Part shown: positions 1-8,863 of the stretch, one piece after another | How the letters are laid out: every line of letters begins with the position of its first letter | Numbering within the stretch: the first letter of the stretch is position 1 | Source: Caryophanales bacterium UBA4855 | GTDB lineage: Bacteria; Bacillota_I; Bacilli_A; RFN20; CAG-826 | Length of the DNA stretch: 61,269 nucleotides | Reading direction: 5' to 3' | NCBI GenBank assembly: GCA_002399785.1 | Contig: DHEH01000008.1 | Location: forward strand, 54,878-116,146 | Program-made: the position numbers and the translations under genes | The notes under the pieces: model-generated | Seen by the model: only the letters and a program-made list of their open reading frames with translations | The model's database searches: none | Told to the model about the DNA's origin: nothing

Positions 1-120
1 ATTACCATGGTCGCGTTAGTAATAATTATATTAAATACATTTTATAGAGCACTTTGTCCTGGGCCGCTATCGAATTATTGAACGAAAAATTACAACGAAA
101 TGACGAAAGGGATCTGTAAA

Positions 121-828
121 ATGGATATAAACAATTTAGACGAATTAAAGGCTATGGTCGAAAAGGCCAATTTAGATGCGTATATTGAAGCTATTACTAA
201 CTTTAAGAACACATTAGTCGCTGACGGGGGCGAAACAATCGATGATGCCCGTATTGAAGGAGCTTTATTACGCAAAGTTTGCGAATTAGAGCAAGTAGCT
301 AGCCAACCAGCTAGTAAATCTTCTAGTTCAAGAGGTGAAAGAGAAGAAAATTCTAACACACAAAGATTTTTTATCAATGTTGGTGGAATGGATGGATTTG
401 ATAAAGACACATTAAAGGATTTTATCATTAAACATTGTGAAGGTGTTGCTAATGAGCAATTCTCTGATAGCTTTGTTAAAGATAGTTATTCTTTCTTTGA
501 ATTACCAAAAGAAATGACTGATTTAGTTATGAAAAACTTAATTGGACTTAAAATCAACGAACGTGAAGTTAATGTTGAATTAAGTAATAAAAAACCAGCT
601 TCTGGTGGACGTAGAGGTGGAATGAACCACGGATTTAGTGGTCGTGGAAACTATGGTCACCGTGATGGTGGTAGTGGTTATGGACGTCGTGATGGCGGAA
701 GTGGCTACGGAAACCGTGATGGCGGTTCTAGAGGATACGGACGTTCTTCATCCCGTGATGGCGGTGATAGAGGCGGACGCAGCGACTACGGTCGTAGCTC
801 TACAGGCTATTCAAAAGATAGATATTAA
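121..828 (+). CDS. DbpA-type RNA-binding protein with Arg/Gly/Tyr-rich tail (stand-alone helicase C-terminus)
   Basis: About 235 aa. Residues 1-55 look like the helical segment that normally follows the helicase core in DEAD-box proteins. A DbpA-like RNA-binding domain follows (starts RFFINVGG, ends near NVELSNKKP). The last ~75 residues are low-complexity Gly/Arg/Ser/Tyr with several RDGG-x-GYG repeats. No DEAD-box core is present: all three forward frames have a stop in the first 81 bases (17-19, 45-47, 79-81), so a helicase further upstream would not be in frame. Start chosen at ATG 121 because AAAGGG at 106-111 is a well-spaced ribosome site; ATG 100 in the same frame overlaps that site. 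It probably binds structured RNA (inference from the family). It could be the tail of a split helicase gene whose core lies outside the window. Confidence 0.7.
   Translation: MDINNLDELKAMVEKANLDAYIEAITNFKNTLVADGGETIDDARIEGALLRKVCELEQVASQPASKSSSSRGEREENSNTQRFFINVGGMDGFDKDTLKDFIIKHCEGVANEQFSDSFVKDSYSFFELPKEMTDLVMKNLIGLKINEREVNVELSNKKPASGGRRGGMNHGFSGRGNYGHRDGGSGYGRRDGGSGYGNRDGGSRGYGRSSSRDGGDRGGRSDYGRSSTGYSKDRY
604..825 (+). repeat. Arg/Gly/Tyr-rich repeat region inside the RNA-binding protein gene
   Basis: Imperfect tandem units of about 24 bp encode RDGGSGYG-like octapeptides, degenerating towards the C-terminus. Such tails bind RNA non-specifically in DEAD-box helicases and cold-adaptation proteins. 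Copy number may vary between strains. Confidence 0.7.
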
Positions 829-851
829 TCTATTAATTATTTAGGACAGAG

Positions 852-886
852 AGCCTTTTCTAGAAATAGAAAGGCTTTTATTTTGC
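852..886 (+). terminator. Rho-independent terminator
   Basis: A stem of GCCTTTTCTA against TAGAAAGGC with one bulge is followed by TTTTATTTT. It closes the RNA-binding protein gene. Confidence 0.8.
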
Positions 887-949
887 AAAAAACCTTTTAA
901 AGACCCCTTATTTTGATAATTACGTCATAAATGATATGGAGTTTTGGTG

Positions 950-1627
950 ATGATTAGTTTACAATCAATGTGTATGAAAAACGAAACTAAAGTAGCGATT
1001 TTTTTTGATCTTGACGGAACATTATGGGATGCTTTAATTCCTTTAATGGATAGTTGGAATGAAGCTATGAAAATAAATAATAAAAAATATCGCTTTGATA
1101 TGAATACAATGAAGAGTTTTATGGGACTAACTCCTGAAGAAACTGCAAAAATTGGTTTTCCTGATGTTGATTTAAAAGAAGGTATGCGTTTATTCAACAT
1201 ATGTTTAGATGCTGAAATTACTTACTTAGCTAAACATCCTGGAAAAATTTATCCTTTCGAAAAGGAAACTCTATCTATTTTGATGAATAAATATCCTTTA
1301 TATATTATCTCTAATTGTGGTAAAGGCTATATCGAAGATTATCTTAATGCTCTTGATATGAATAAGTATTTTAAAGATCATGTTTGCGTTGGTGATACCG
1401 GTTTAGAAAAATGGCAAAATATTATGTTTTTGCAAAAAAGAGAAGGGATTGACAGGGTTATTTACATTGGCGATACCATCAAAGACAAGATGGAAAGTGA
1501 AAAAGCCAAGGTTGATTTTATTCATGCTTCTTATGGTTTCGGCGTTATAAATAATTGTGAGTTTTCTATTGATTCTTTGGATCAATTAGATGGTTGTATA
1601 ACTAAAGTTCTTGAAAAAGTTAATTAG
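950..1627 (+). CDS. HAD-superfamily hydrolase, subfamily IA (phosphatase)
   Basis: About 225 aa. HAD motif I is FFDLDGTLWDA near the N-terminus, with the nucleophile Asp and DxDGT pattern. Motif II is ISNCGKG, the conserved Lys lies in LEKWQ, and motif III is GDTIKDK. The helical cap between motifs I and II fits the phosphoglycolate phosphatase/PpaX-like group. The substrate cannot be read from sequence; small phosphorylated metabolites are typical. Start at ATG 950 because GGAG at 938-941 lies 8 nt upstream; upstream TTG/GTG codons are too close to it, and ATG 974 is an alternative. Confidence 0.8.
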   Translation: MISLQSMCMKNETKVAIFFDLDGTLWDALIPLMDSWNEAMKINNKKYRFDMNTMKSFMGLTPEETAKIGFPDVDLKEGMRLFNICLDAEITYLAKHPGKIYPFEKETLSILMNKYPLYIISNCGKGYIEDYLNALDMNKYFKDHVCVGDTGLEKWQNIMFLQKREGIDRVIYIGDTIKDKMESEKAKVDFIHASYGFGVINNCEFSIDSLDQLDGCITKVLEKVN

Positions 1628-1687
1628 GCTTTAGTTTTTTGAAATCGTTCTCTAAAATTTGTTAATATATAAAGAAAGGTATTTCAT

Positions 1688-3115
1688 ATGGAACAAACAA
1701 AAGAAAAAGTCGAGTCTCCTATAAAGCTGAATTATAAACGAGTTTTTTTAATTGGCTTTGCGTTTTTTGGTATTTTATTATTGTGGCAAGTCTACGATTC
1801 TTGGGGTCAAAAATTTTTATCTAGATTATTCATGGAAGCGTTAGGCACGAATGATAGTGAACAAGTTCAATATTTAGTTGGAATGGTTTTGGCTTTAGAT
1901 AATTTGGCTGCTTTAATTATGCTTCCAATATTTGGACATTTTAGTGATAAAACACATACTAAAATCGGAAAAAGAATGCCATTCATTTTAGTTGGAACAT
2001 TTTGTTGTGCTGTTGCTTTTCCATTTATTCCTGTCTTTTTTCATTTTCATAATTTAGCTGGTACAATTAGTGTTATGGCTATTGTCGTATTTTTTGCGAT
2101 GATGTATAGAAATCCTGCTGTTGCATTAATGCCAGACATTACTCCTAAACCACTTAGAAGTAAAGCAAATGGAATTATTAATATTATGGGTTATGTTGGT
2201 GGTGCTTGTGCTACTATTTTAGCAATTTTATTTAATGTTGATACTTATCTCAATGGTGGCTGGTCAAGCGGAGGAGGAAACATATGGTTAGTTGAAACTC
2301 CTTTTTTAATTGCTTCTGTCTTAATGGTTGCTTCGGCATTAGTTCTTTTCTTTACAATTAAAGAAAATAAGATCGAAAAAGAAATGGCTGATCAAATGAG
2401 ACGCGGTGAAGAAATGGCTGCTATTAAAGATAAGATCGACGATGGTAAACCTATGACGAAAGCTAACTTAACAATGCTTTTACTTATTCTTGTTGCTGAG
2501 TTCTTTTGGTTTATGGCTGACAACGGAATTGGAACGTTCATGTTTAACTATACTGAGTATTATTTATTAAGTGATTTCTCAAAAGCTTCTATCAATGTAA
2601 TTATTGGAGGTTTAGGAAGTGTTTTAGGTTTTGTTGCAGGTGGTTTCTTAGCTAATAAAATCGGAAGAAAGCGGACTGTTTTTAGTGGTTTAGGGTTAAC
2701 TCTTGTTTCTTTATTGGTTTGGTTTATTATATCTTATTGTGTACCTATTGTTACTCCTGCTGAAGGCTCAACCAATCCTTTTCCGATTTATATTTACTTT
2801 GTCTGGGCCGTTAAAGGGTTCGGCATGTCATTAGTGCATGTAAATTCTTTTCCAATGGTTATTGAACTTTGCTCAAATAAAAAGATTGGTAAATTTACTG
2901 GTTACTATTATGCGTCTTCTATGGCCGCGCAAACAATTACACCATGTTTATTAGGCCTTTTGTTATTAAATCCTAATTTTTCGTGGCAAAGTTTACCGCT
3001 TTATGCTGTGTCCTGCGTAACGGTTTCTATCATAGTATTTGTTTTTGTTAAGAATGTAAAAACCAACAAGACAAATATTAAAAAAGGTTTAGCTGCATTA
3101 GATGTAGATGATTAA
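1688..3115 (+). CDS. MFS sugar transporter (SLC45/GPH-like)
   Basis: 475 aa with about 12 hydrophobic segments. The loop after helices 2-3 reads GHFSDKTHTKIGKR, and a second family-type loop, ANKIGRKR, occurs in the C-terminal half. This resembles the SLC45/glycoside-pentoside-hexuronide branch, cation-coupled carriers of disaccharides or glycosides. A charged cytoplasmic loop of ~40 residues (KIEKEMADQMRRGEE region) separates the halves. The ribosome site GAAAGG lies just before ATG 1688. It sits 17 bp before a glycerophosphodiesterase gene, so the two are probably co-transcribed. The substrate is unknown; a glycerophosphodiester or sugar is possible from context only. Confidence 0.75.
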   Translation: MEQTKEKVESPIKLNYKRVFLIGFAFFGILLLWQVYDSWGQKFLSRLFMEALGTNDSEQVQYLVGMVLALDNLAALIMLPIFGHFSDKTHTKIGKRMPFILVGTFCCAVAFPFIPVFFHFHNLAGTISVMAIVVFFAMMYRNPAVALMPDITPKPLRSKANGIINIMGYVGGACATILAILFNVDTYLNGGWSSGGGNIWLVETPFLIASVLMVASALVLFFTIKENKIEKEMADQMRRGEEMAAIKDKIDDGKPMTKANLTMLLLILVAEFFWFMADNGIGTFMFNYTEYYLLSDFSKASINVIIGGLGSVLGFVAGGFLANKIGRKRTVFSGLGLTLVSLLVWFIISYCVPIVTPAEGSTNPFPIYIYFVWAVKGFGMSLVHVNSFPMVIELCSNKKIGKFTGYYYASSMAAQTITPCLLGLLLLNPNFSWQSLPLYAVSCVTVSIIVFVFVKNVKTNKTNIKKGLAALDVDD

Positions 3116-3132
3116 TTTATTGAAGGTACGAT

Positions 3133-3873
3133 ATGAAAAAAGAAAAAGTTATTGCTAATTTAAATCCGTTATTTTTATGCGGTATTGCTCATCGTGGATA
3201 TCATAATGAACAATTTACTGAAAACGGAATGAAAGCGTTTGAAAATGCTATTAAAAATAATCTAGCTATTGAGTTAGATGTTCATTTAACAACCGATAAT
3301 CAACTTATCGTTTGTCATGATGAAGAACTTAAAAGAACGACTGGAAAAGAAGGTATTATCGAAGATTTATCAGTTAAAGAAATTAAAGATAATTATAAAT
3401 TACTTGATGGTGGGGAGGTTCCTACTTTTCAAGAAGTTTTAGAATTTGTGAATGAAAAAGTGCCTCTTGTAGTTGAACTTAAAGTTTTTAGACGTAATTA
3501 CAAAGCGTTAGCAAATAGGTTAAAGGAAGAACTTGCAAATATAAAAGATAAAAGAAATATATTTTTAATTTCTTTTGATCCTCGCAGTTTATTTCCTTTT
3601 AAAAACAGCGGGTTTATGCGTTCGCTTTTAGTCACACCATCTCATTATTATACTTATATGTTTAGACACTTATTTGAGTCTGTTGATTTAGATATGAAAA
3701 TGTTTGATAAGAAAAAGATTCAAAAATATACAAAAAAACATTTAGTAAATGTTTGGACTATTCAATCTAAAGACGATTTTGAAAAAGTTTATCCTTATGT
3801 TGATACAGTTACTTTTCAACATTTTGATTGTGAATACATTAAAAATAGACTAAAAGAAAAGAATAATTTGTAG
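3133..3873 (+). CDS. Glycerophosphodiester phosphodiesterase
   Basis: 246 aa, GDPD/GlpQ-UgpQ family TIM barrel. The diagnostic N-terminus AHRGYHN supplies the catalytic His/Arg. It is followed by ELDVHLTTDNQLIVCHD, with the metal-binding Glu/Asp and second His, then VVELK. No signal peptide, so it should act in the cytoplasm, cutting glycerophosphodiesters to glycerol-3-phosphate plus an alcohol. GAAGG lies 6 nt before the ATG. It is 17 bp after the MFS gene and 10 bp before glf, indicating one operon. Confidence 0.9.
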   Translation: MKKEKVIANLNPLFLCGIAHRGYHNEQFTENGMKAFENAIKNNLAIELDVHLTTDNQLIVCHDEELKRTTGKEGIIEDLSVKEIKDNYKLLDGGEVPTFQEVLEFVNEKVPLVVELKVFRRNYKALANRLKEELANIKDKRNIFLISFDPRSLFPFKNSGFMRSLLVTPSHYYTYMFRHLFESVDLDMKMFDKKKIQKYTKKHLVNVWTIQSKDDFEKVYPYVDTVTFQHFDCEYIKNRLKEKNNL

Positions 3874-3883
3874 GAATAAAAAT

Positions 3884-4981
3884 ATGGAAAAATATGATTT
3901 TTTGATTGTCGGTTCGGGTATTTATGGGGCTACTTTAGCTCATTTGCTCAATCAAGCAGGGAAAAGAGTTTTAATTTGCGAAAAAAGACCATATATTGGC
4001 GGAAATGTTTATACTGAAAAAATTGATGGTATCGACGTTCATATGTATGGAGCGCATATTTTCCACACAAGCGATCAAAAAGTTTGGGAATTCGTCAATT
4101 CTTTTGTGCCATTTAAACCTTTTATAAATACTGTTTTAGCAAATTATAAAGGTAAGATTTATAACCTCCCTTTTAATATGCATACTTTTGAAGAAATGTG
4201 GGGAGTCAAAAATAAGGAAGAAGCTATAGTTAAAATCGATTCTCAGAAAGGTGATTTCAAGAATCCGAAAAATCTTGAAGAACAAGCAATTTCTTTAGTT
4301 GGTGAAGATATTTATCAAACTTTAATTAAAGGTTATACTGAAAAACAATGGGGAAAAAAAGCAACTGAGTTACCAGCTTTTATTATTAAAAGAATCCCTT
4401 TGCGATTTGAATATAATAACAATTATTTTAATGATACTTATCAAGGTATTCCTTCTCTTGGTTATACTGAATTAATTAAAAGGATGATTGGTAAAATAAA
4501 AGTACTATTAAATACTGATTATTTAGAACATCCTGAACTAAAAGACGTCGCTAATAAGATTATTTATACTGGTGCAATTGACGAATTCTTTAATTACAAA
4601 TTTGGTGAGTTAGAATATCGTTCTTTACGTTTTGATGTTGAAAGAATCAATAAAGAGTATTTTCAAAATAATTGTGTTATTAATTTTACAGATTACGAAG
4701 TTCCTTATACACGTATTATTGAACATAAATACTTTCTTGATACAAAGACGCCTACAACGGTAATTACACGTGAGTATCCTGTCACTTATAAGAATGGTAT
4801 GGAAAGATATTATTCAATTAATGATGATAAAAATGATGCTTTATATAATGAGTATTTTGAAGAGGCTAACAAAAATCATAATGTATTTTTTGGCGGAAGG
4901 CTTGGAAAACACAAATATTTTGATATGGATGATTCAATATTGGAAGCTTTTAAAGATTGCCAATTCTTATTAGGGAAGTAA
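3884..4981 (+). CDS. glf: UDP-galactopyranose mutase
   Basis: 365 aa flavoenzyme converting UDP-galactopyranose to UDP-galactofuranose, the donor for galactofuranose in surface glycans. The FAD-binding GSGIYGA motif is at residues 11-17. The family stretches GGNVYTE, MYGAHIFHT and GYTEKQWGK are present, and length matches the family. TAGGA precedes the ATG. No obvious galactofuranosyltransferase is adjacent, although a membrane GT2 lies at 17502. It implies a galactofuranose-containing glycolipid or polysaccharide. Confidence 0.93.
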   Translation: MEKYDFLIVGSGIYGATLAHLLNQAGKRVLICEKRPYIGGNVYTEKIDGIDVHMYGAHIFHTSDQKVWEFVNSFVPFKPFINTVLANYKGKIYNLPFNMHTFEEMWGVKNKEEAIVKIDSQKGDFKNPKNLEEQAISLVGEDIYQTLIKGYTEKQWGKKATELPAFIIKRIPLRFEYNNNYFNDTYQGIPSLGYTELIKRMIGKIKVLLNTDYLEHPELKDVANKIIYTGAIDEFFNYKFGELEYRSLRFDVERINKEYFQNNCVINFTDYEVPYTRIIEHKYFLDTKTPTTVITREYPVTYKNGMERYYSINDDKNDALYNEYFEEANKNHNVFFGGRLGKHKYFDMDDSILEAFKDCQFLLGK

Positions 4982-5076
4982 AAATATAGAAATTTTTTTT
5001 CCTATTTATGACCTATAATATAAATAGAAAGCATAGTTTTAATGAATTATAAAATACTAATGAAATAAAAGAAAGA

Positions 5077-6242
5077 TTGAAAGATTTATTTTTACCTTAT
5101 TTTGTGAAGAAGAATAATGTTAGCGTAGAACAAGTCAAACAAGTTAAAGATGATTGTATTAATAACGAAGTTGTTAGATCAATCTTTGTTGCTGTTGTCA
5201 TGATTTTTATTATGATATTTTATTTAATAATTGGTGGATATCATAATTTCTTGTTTAGCGGAAAAAATATGGATAAATTTTTTTGTGTGTTTCTGTTTTA
5301 TCATTGGTTGTATCGCTATTATTTATTCTTTTTTATATCGTAAACATCGGTAAACAAATGTCTACTTTTAAAAAGGAAGTCGTTCAATTTATTTATTATT
5401 TTATGATCGAGATTTTTATTTCTATGTATTTTGTTGAAACTCAGCTACAAAATCCTAATGATTTTTCGCTTTCTTTTATTTGGTTTATTGCTCTTACTAT
5501 AACTGCTTCGACTTGTTTATGGTCGTTTATTGCATTAGATGTATCAGCGTTATTTTTTGTTACTTTTTGTCTAGTTTACTTCCCAGTAAATTCAACTTTT
5601 AAGATTCAATATGTAGCAATTTTGTTTGTTTTCTTAATCGGATCATATCTAGTAAGATCAAATAATTTCTTTTCTTGTTACTATAAAGACAAAGCCACTT
5701 GGCAAAGTAATGAAAATTTATATCTCTCAATTACTGATGATTTAACTGGTGTCGGAAATAGAAGAGCGCTTGATATAACATTTAATTCAAAAAGTGTTGG
5801 ATGGGCATTAAGAAAATCAAAAATAACCATTATTATGTTTGATGTTGATTTTTTTAAAATTTATAACGATACTTTTGGACATTTAGCTGGAGATAATTGT
5901 TTGAGAAAAATAATAAAATGCATTGCCCCAATCACTTAAAAAGGAACTGTTGAAGTTTATCGTTTTGGTGGAGATGAATTTATAATTCTTATTGAAGAAC
6001 CGGATGAAAGAGTTATTAAAAATTTCTTAGAAAATTTGATTCTTGCTGTGAATAATGCAAAAATAGAAGCCCCAAAATATCTTACAAGTAAATATGTAAC
6101 GATTTCTGTTGGTGCATCAACTATCGAAGTGAACGAAAATTATTCTTATATTAATCACATTAATCAAGCCGACAGAAACCTTTACGAATGTAAAGAGAAA
6201 AATAAAGGTAAAGTTTGTTATAACGGCACAAACTTAGATTAA
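5077..6242 (+). pseudogene. Broken membrane-anchored GGDEF diguanylate cyclase
   Basis: Begins at TTG 5077. The first ~70 codons, with one membrane segment, are in one frame. In the 7-base T run at 5278-5284 the reading must shift to continue through four or five further membrane segments and the GGDEF domain (DDLTGVGNRRAL, FDVDFFKIYNDTFGH). A TAA at 5937-5939 interrupts the domain, but the same frame continues past it through RFGGDEF (intact active site) to 6242. Two independent lesions make a functional protein unlikely. An intact copy would make cyclic di-GMP from GTP. Restart products from 5283 or 6036 would lack part of the domain. Confidence 0.85.
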
Positions 6243-6321
6243 ATATTTCATTATTTATGTTTCATATATCTTTATTTTAGCCTTTGATTAATTTATAATT
6301 TTTTTCTGATGAGGTATTTAT

Positions 6322-6855
6322 ATGAAAAATGTTTTAATTATTTCTTCTTCTCCACGAAAAAATGGAAACTCCGAAATTTTGGCTAATTCTTTTAAAGAGG
6401 GAGCTTTATATTTTAAAAATAATGTTGAATTAGTTAATTTAAGAGACTTGAAAATTAATTATTGCTTTGGCTGTAATGCTTGTTCAACTTTAGGTGAGTG
6501 CATTCAAAAAGATGATGTTAATGAATTGATGAAAAAATTATTAAAATGTGATGTTTTAGTATTAGCAACGCCTACTTATTTTTATAACATGTCTGGTCAA
6601 CTAAAAGTCATGATAGATCGTATGACGGCTTGTTACACAAAGATTAAAGCTGATATCTATATTATTGTTAGTGGTTGGGATAATGATTCAGGAAATCTTG
6701 AAAAAGTGGTTAATTCTATAAGAGGTTTTACCAAAGATTGCTTAAAAAATTGTCCAGAAAAAGAAGTCATAAAAGTTGGTGGTTTTGTTGAAACTGGCGA
6801 TATTTCGAATACTAGATTTGTTGAGCAAGCTTTTGAATTTGGCAAAAATTGCTAG
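6322..6855 (+). CDS. Flavodoxin-fold NAD(P)H-dependent oxidoreductase
   Basis: 177 aa. The N-terminal FMN-phosphate loop SSSPRKNGNSE is typical of NADPH-dependent FMN reductase/iron-sulfur flavoprotein relatives. A Cys-rich stretch follows (CFGCNACSTLGEC), then the second FMN loop ATPTYFYNMSGQ. It probably transfers electrons to quinones, disulfides or metals in the cytoplasm. The Cys cluster could hold an iron-sulfur centre, but C-x2-C-x2-C-x5-C here is only suggestive. GAGG lies upstream of ATG 6322. Monocistronic, ending at a bidirectional terminator. Confidence 0.85.
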   Translation: MKNVLIISSSPRKNGNSEILANSFKEGALYFKNNVELVNLRDLKINYCFGCNACSTLGECIQKDDVNELMKKLLKCDVLVLATPTYFYNMSGQLKVMIDRMTACYTKIKADIYIIVSGWDNDSGNLEKVVNSIRGFTKDCLKNCPEKEVIKVGGFVETGDISNTRFVEQAFEFGKNC

Positions 6856-6876
6856 CCAATTCCCATTATTTTTTTT

Positions 6877-6909
6877 AAAAAAGAGTTTGTAAATTGCAAA
6901 CTCTTTTTT
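6877..6909. terminator. Bidirectional terminator
   Basis: AAAAAAGAGTTTG and CAAACTCTTTTTT arms flank a short loop, giving a U-tail on either strand. It serves the convergent flavodoxin-like gene and the aconitase X operon. Confidence 0.85.
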
Positions 6910-6928
6910 GTTAATAGCTATAAGTAAT

Positions 6929-7369
6929 CTATAATAAAACTACGGTTCCGTCCTCTTTAACTTCTATTTCTTGGTCTTGTTTTATTGTATCAAGAAATTG
7001 TTTTCCTAATCTATCGATGACAATTATATTGCTATCTTCCCAAACTTTAGATAAAACTACACCAGCTGCCGCAAGAGAATCGATACTTTCTGAAAATAAT
7101 AAACAAGATGGATTAATTTTCATTGAGCAAACAACTTGTAATACCATTCCTCCAGTTGTCGATCCGATTGTCTGTGGCAAACATAATGCAACTCCAGTTA
7201 AATTTTTACCATATAAATCAGGGTTATTTTGATCTGAACAAACAACTTTCTTTTTGCCAGCCAAAACGGAACTTTGAAATGTAGCTAAAGTGTTGACGCC
7301 ATTATGAGAAACAACAGCTTTTCCCTTGTATTTTCCTTCGGCTAAAACTCTGCCTTTAAATTCTTTCAT
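6929..7369 (-). CDS. Aconitase X swivel (small) subunit, DUF126
   Basis: 146 aa. Matches the small AcnX subunit: N-terminal FKGRVLAEGKYKGKAVVS, then a Ser/Thr/Gly-rich catalytic loop (TIGSTTGGMVLQ) corresponding to the swivelling domain of aconitases. It works with the large subunit encoded 12 bp upstream in the operon, and a Shine-Dalgarno (GGAGG) sits in the gap. Characterised AcnX enzymes dehydrate cis-3-hydroxy-L-proline (bacteria) or mevalonate 5-phosphate (archaea). No proline-catabolism or isoprenoid genes are nearby to choose between them. Confidence 0.87.
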   Translation of the reverse strand: MKEFKGRVLAEGKYKGKAVVSHNGVNTLATFQSSVLAGKKKVVCSDQNNPDLYGKNLTGVALCLPQTIGSTTGGMVLQVVCSMKINPSCLLFSESIDSLAAAGVVLSKVWEDSNIIVIDRLGKQFLDTIKQDQEIEVKEDGTVVLL

Positions 7370-7381
7370 TTTACTATCCTC

Positions 7382-8665
7382 CTATTTAGTTAACTCATTG
7401 ACAAGATCATCAATTTTATAAAATCTTGCCATTGAATAAGTTCTTAATTTATTTGAACAGGTCATTAAACGACGTGAATGTGTTAAAGGATTAGAGGTGT
7501 ACATTAAAGGACATATGCAAGTTAGTGTGGCACCAGTTTTTAATAATTCTTGATATTTTGGAGTTTTGATAAATTCTTCTTTAACTCCAGGAGCTGTACA
7601 AAGAACAGTTCTGATATTAAGCTTATTATTGTTATGTTTTTTAAGGTTAGCAACTAATATATCGGTCCATTCGTTTAATTGTGCAAAAGAGAGGTGTGGG
7701 CAACCAATAAAAGCAAGTTGACCTTCTTTGTCTTTATTTTTCCACATTACAGGATAAGATTTATAGATTCTTTCCATCTCATTATCATCAACTATATATT
7801 CTTTATAATCTTTTAGTAATAATTTATCACCTAATTCTTTAGCTTCAGGCGTTAAATTTTCAACATGATATAATCCCACAGCGCCATTAGAAGCGGTAGC
7901 GGCGCCAAAATCCTTAAGATATGAACAAACATCATCTGTTAATTCGTTTCCTAAATATTTGTCAAGGCCAACAATGTAAGGAACGTCTTCCATAACTTTA
8001 ATTCCAATAACACTTCCTAAAATTTGTGGTTCTGGTTTTTTAGTAGTTTTAATTATGATTTTCCAAGATGCTTTTCTGCCTTCATCGGTGAGAAGTCCAA
8101 ATTTTGGAACATACCCAATAATGGAACCCATAATATCAATCATTCCTGAATTACGATTACATCTTGCACCTAAAACTGAATTTGCGTAATTTACAGCGCT
8201 ACTTTCAGCCCAAGATAATATATCGCCCTTCTTTGGCTTGTTTCCGACTTCGTTAAAATAACAAGCGCAAGTAAAGGCATCTTTGTTTTTTAAACCGACT
8301 TTTGTTAATTGTTCTTCGTATCTATCTTGTGCGCCATATAATATTTTTTTATTAATAAATTTATCTAATAGATTATATGGAACATTTTCCGTATCAAGTG
8401 GACGTGGATCCATTGTAAAACCATCATCAACTTTTAGACCAGCATCAATAATTTGGTCCATAACTCTATAAACTGGTTTAAGTAAAGATAATCCAAAAGA
8501 TGTGACTAAATGTCCTTCACCATGTGTTACTTTTACCAATTCTGGAGCATCAAAAATATCTCCATAGCGAACTATTGTCTCCATTATTTTTGCTTTGGTT
8601 TCGCCTTGTTTTCCTTCAAGAATTGACATTTGTTCAGTAGTCAATTTCATTTTAGGCTTATACAT
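7382..8665 (-). CDS. Aconitase X catalytic (large) subunit, DUF521
   Basis: 427 aa. Shows family hallmarks: MKLTTEQMSILEGKQGE at the start, HGEGHLVTSFG, and the signature AESSAVNYANSVLGARCNR. Large and small subunits are separate, as in the two-subunit class. The reaction should be a hydratase/dehydratase step using an iron centre, acting in the cytoplasm. GGAGG precedes the ATG. The substrate is undetermined: cis-3-hydroxyproline dehydratase and phosphomevalonate dehydratase are known roles of the family, and a third is possible. It forms an isolated two-gene operon ending at the bidirectional terminator. Confidence 0.9.
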   Translation of the reverse strand: MYKPKMKLTTEQMSILEGKQGETKAKIMETIVRYGDIFDAPELVKVTHGEGHLVTSFGLSLLKPVYRVMDQIIDAGLKVDDGFTMDPRPLDTENVPYNLLDKFINKKILYGAQDRYEEQLTKVGLKNKDAFTCACYFNEVGNKPKKGDILSWAESSAVNYANSVLGARCNRNSGMIDIMGSIIGYVPKFGLLTDEGRKASWKIIIKTTKKPEPQILGSVIGIKVMEDVPYIVGLDKYLGNELTDDVCSYLKDFGAATASNGAVGLYHVENLTPEAKELGDKLLLKDYKEYIVDDNEMERIYKSYPVMWKNKDKEGQLAFIGCPHLSFAQLNEWTDILVANLKKHNNNKLNIRTVLCTAPGVKEEFIKTPKYQELLKTGATLTCICPLMYTSNPLTHSRRLMTCSNKLRTYSMARFYKIDDLVNELTK

Positions 8666-8811
8666 TGTTTGCCTCCTTTAATTTAAAAGAATAGACTATA
8701 AAAATTATAACACCTTGATTATTTAATATGGTAAATAAATACTTAATTTTTATAAATTTTAAAAAATAATAAGGATTAGCAAGGGATTTTACTTAATTGC
8801 CATAAAGATTA

Positions 8812-8842
8812 AAATTAAAAAAGCTCCACAATTGTGGAGCTT
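8812..8842 (-). terminator. Terminator of the lemA operon
   Basis: A perfect palindrome, AAGCTCCACAATTGTGGAGC plus TT, is followed on the minus strand by a six-base T run. Confidence 0.88.
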
Positions 8843-8863
8843 CATAAATCTTAGGATAATTGC

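Noticed and set aside
604..825. CRISPR-like repeats
   Set aside because: The ~24-bp units are contiguous and in frame, encoding repeats, with no spacers. No CRISPR array was seen anywhere in the window.
638..844. Met/Val-rich 68-aa frame
   Set aside because: Out-of-frame reading of the Gly/Arg repeat region.
944..952. TTG or GTG as start of the HAD hydrolase
   Set aside because: Both are too close to the GGAG site; ATG 950 has normal spacing.
4982..5040. Imperfect inverted repeat after glf as a terminator
   Set aside because: Arms are short and A/T only, with no U-tail.
5278..5284. Programmed frameshift at the T7 run in the first GGDEF gene
   Set aside because: The zero-frame codons do not form a proper X-XXY-YYZ slippery heptamer, and a separate TAA further on breaks the gene anyway.
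5937..5939. TAA recoded as an amino acid in the GGDEF gene
   Set aside because: TAA ends many intact genes in the window and no recoding signal was seen; a nonsense mutation is simpler.
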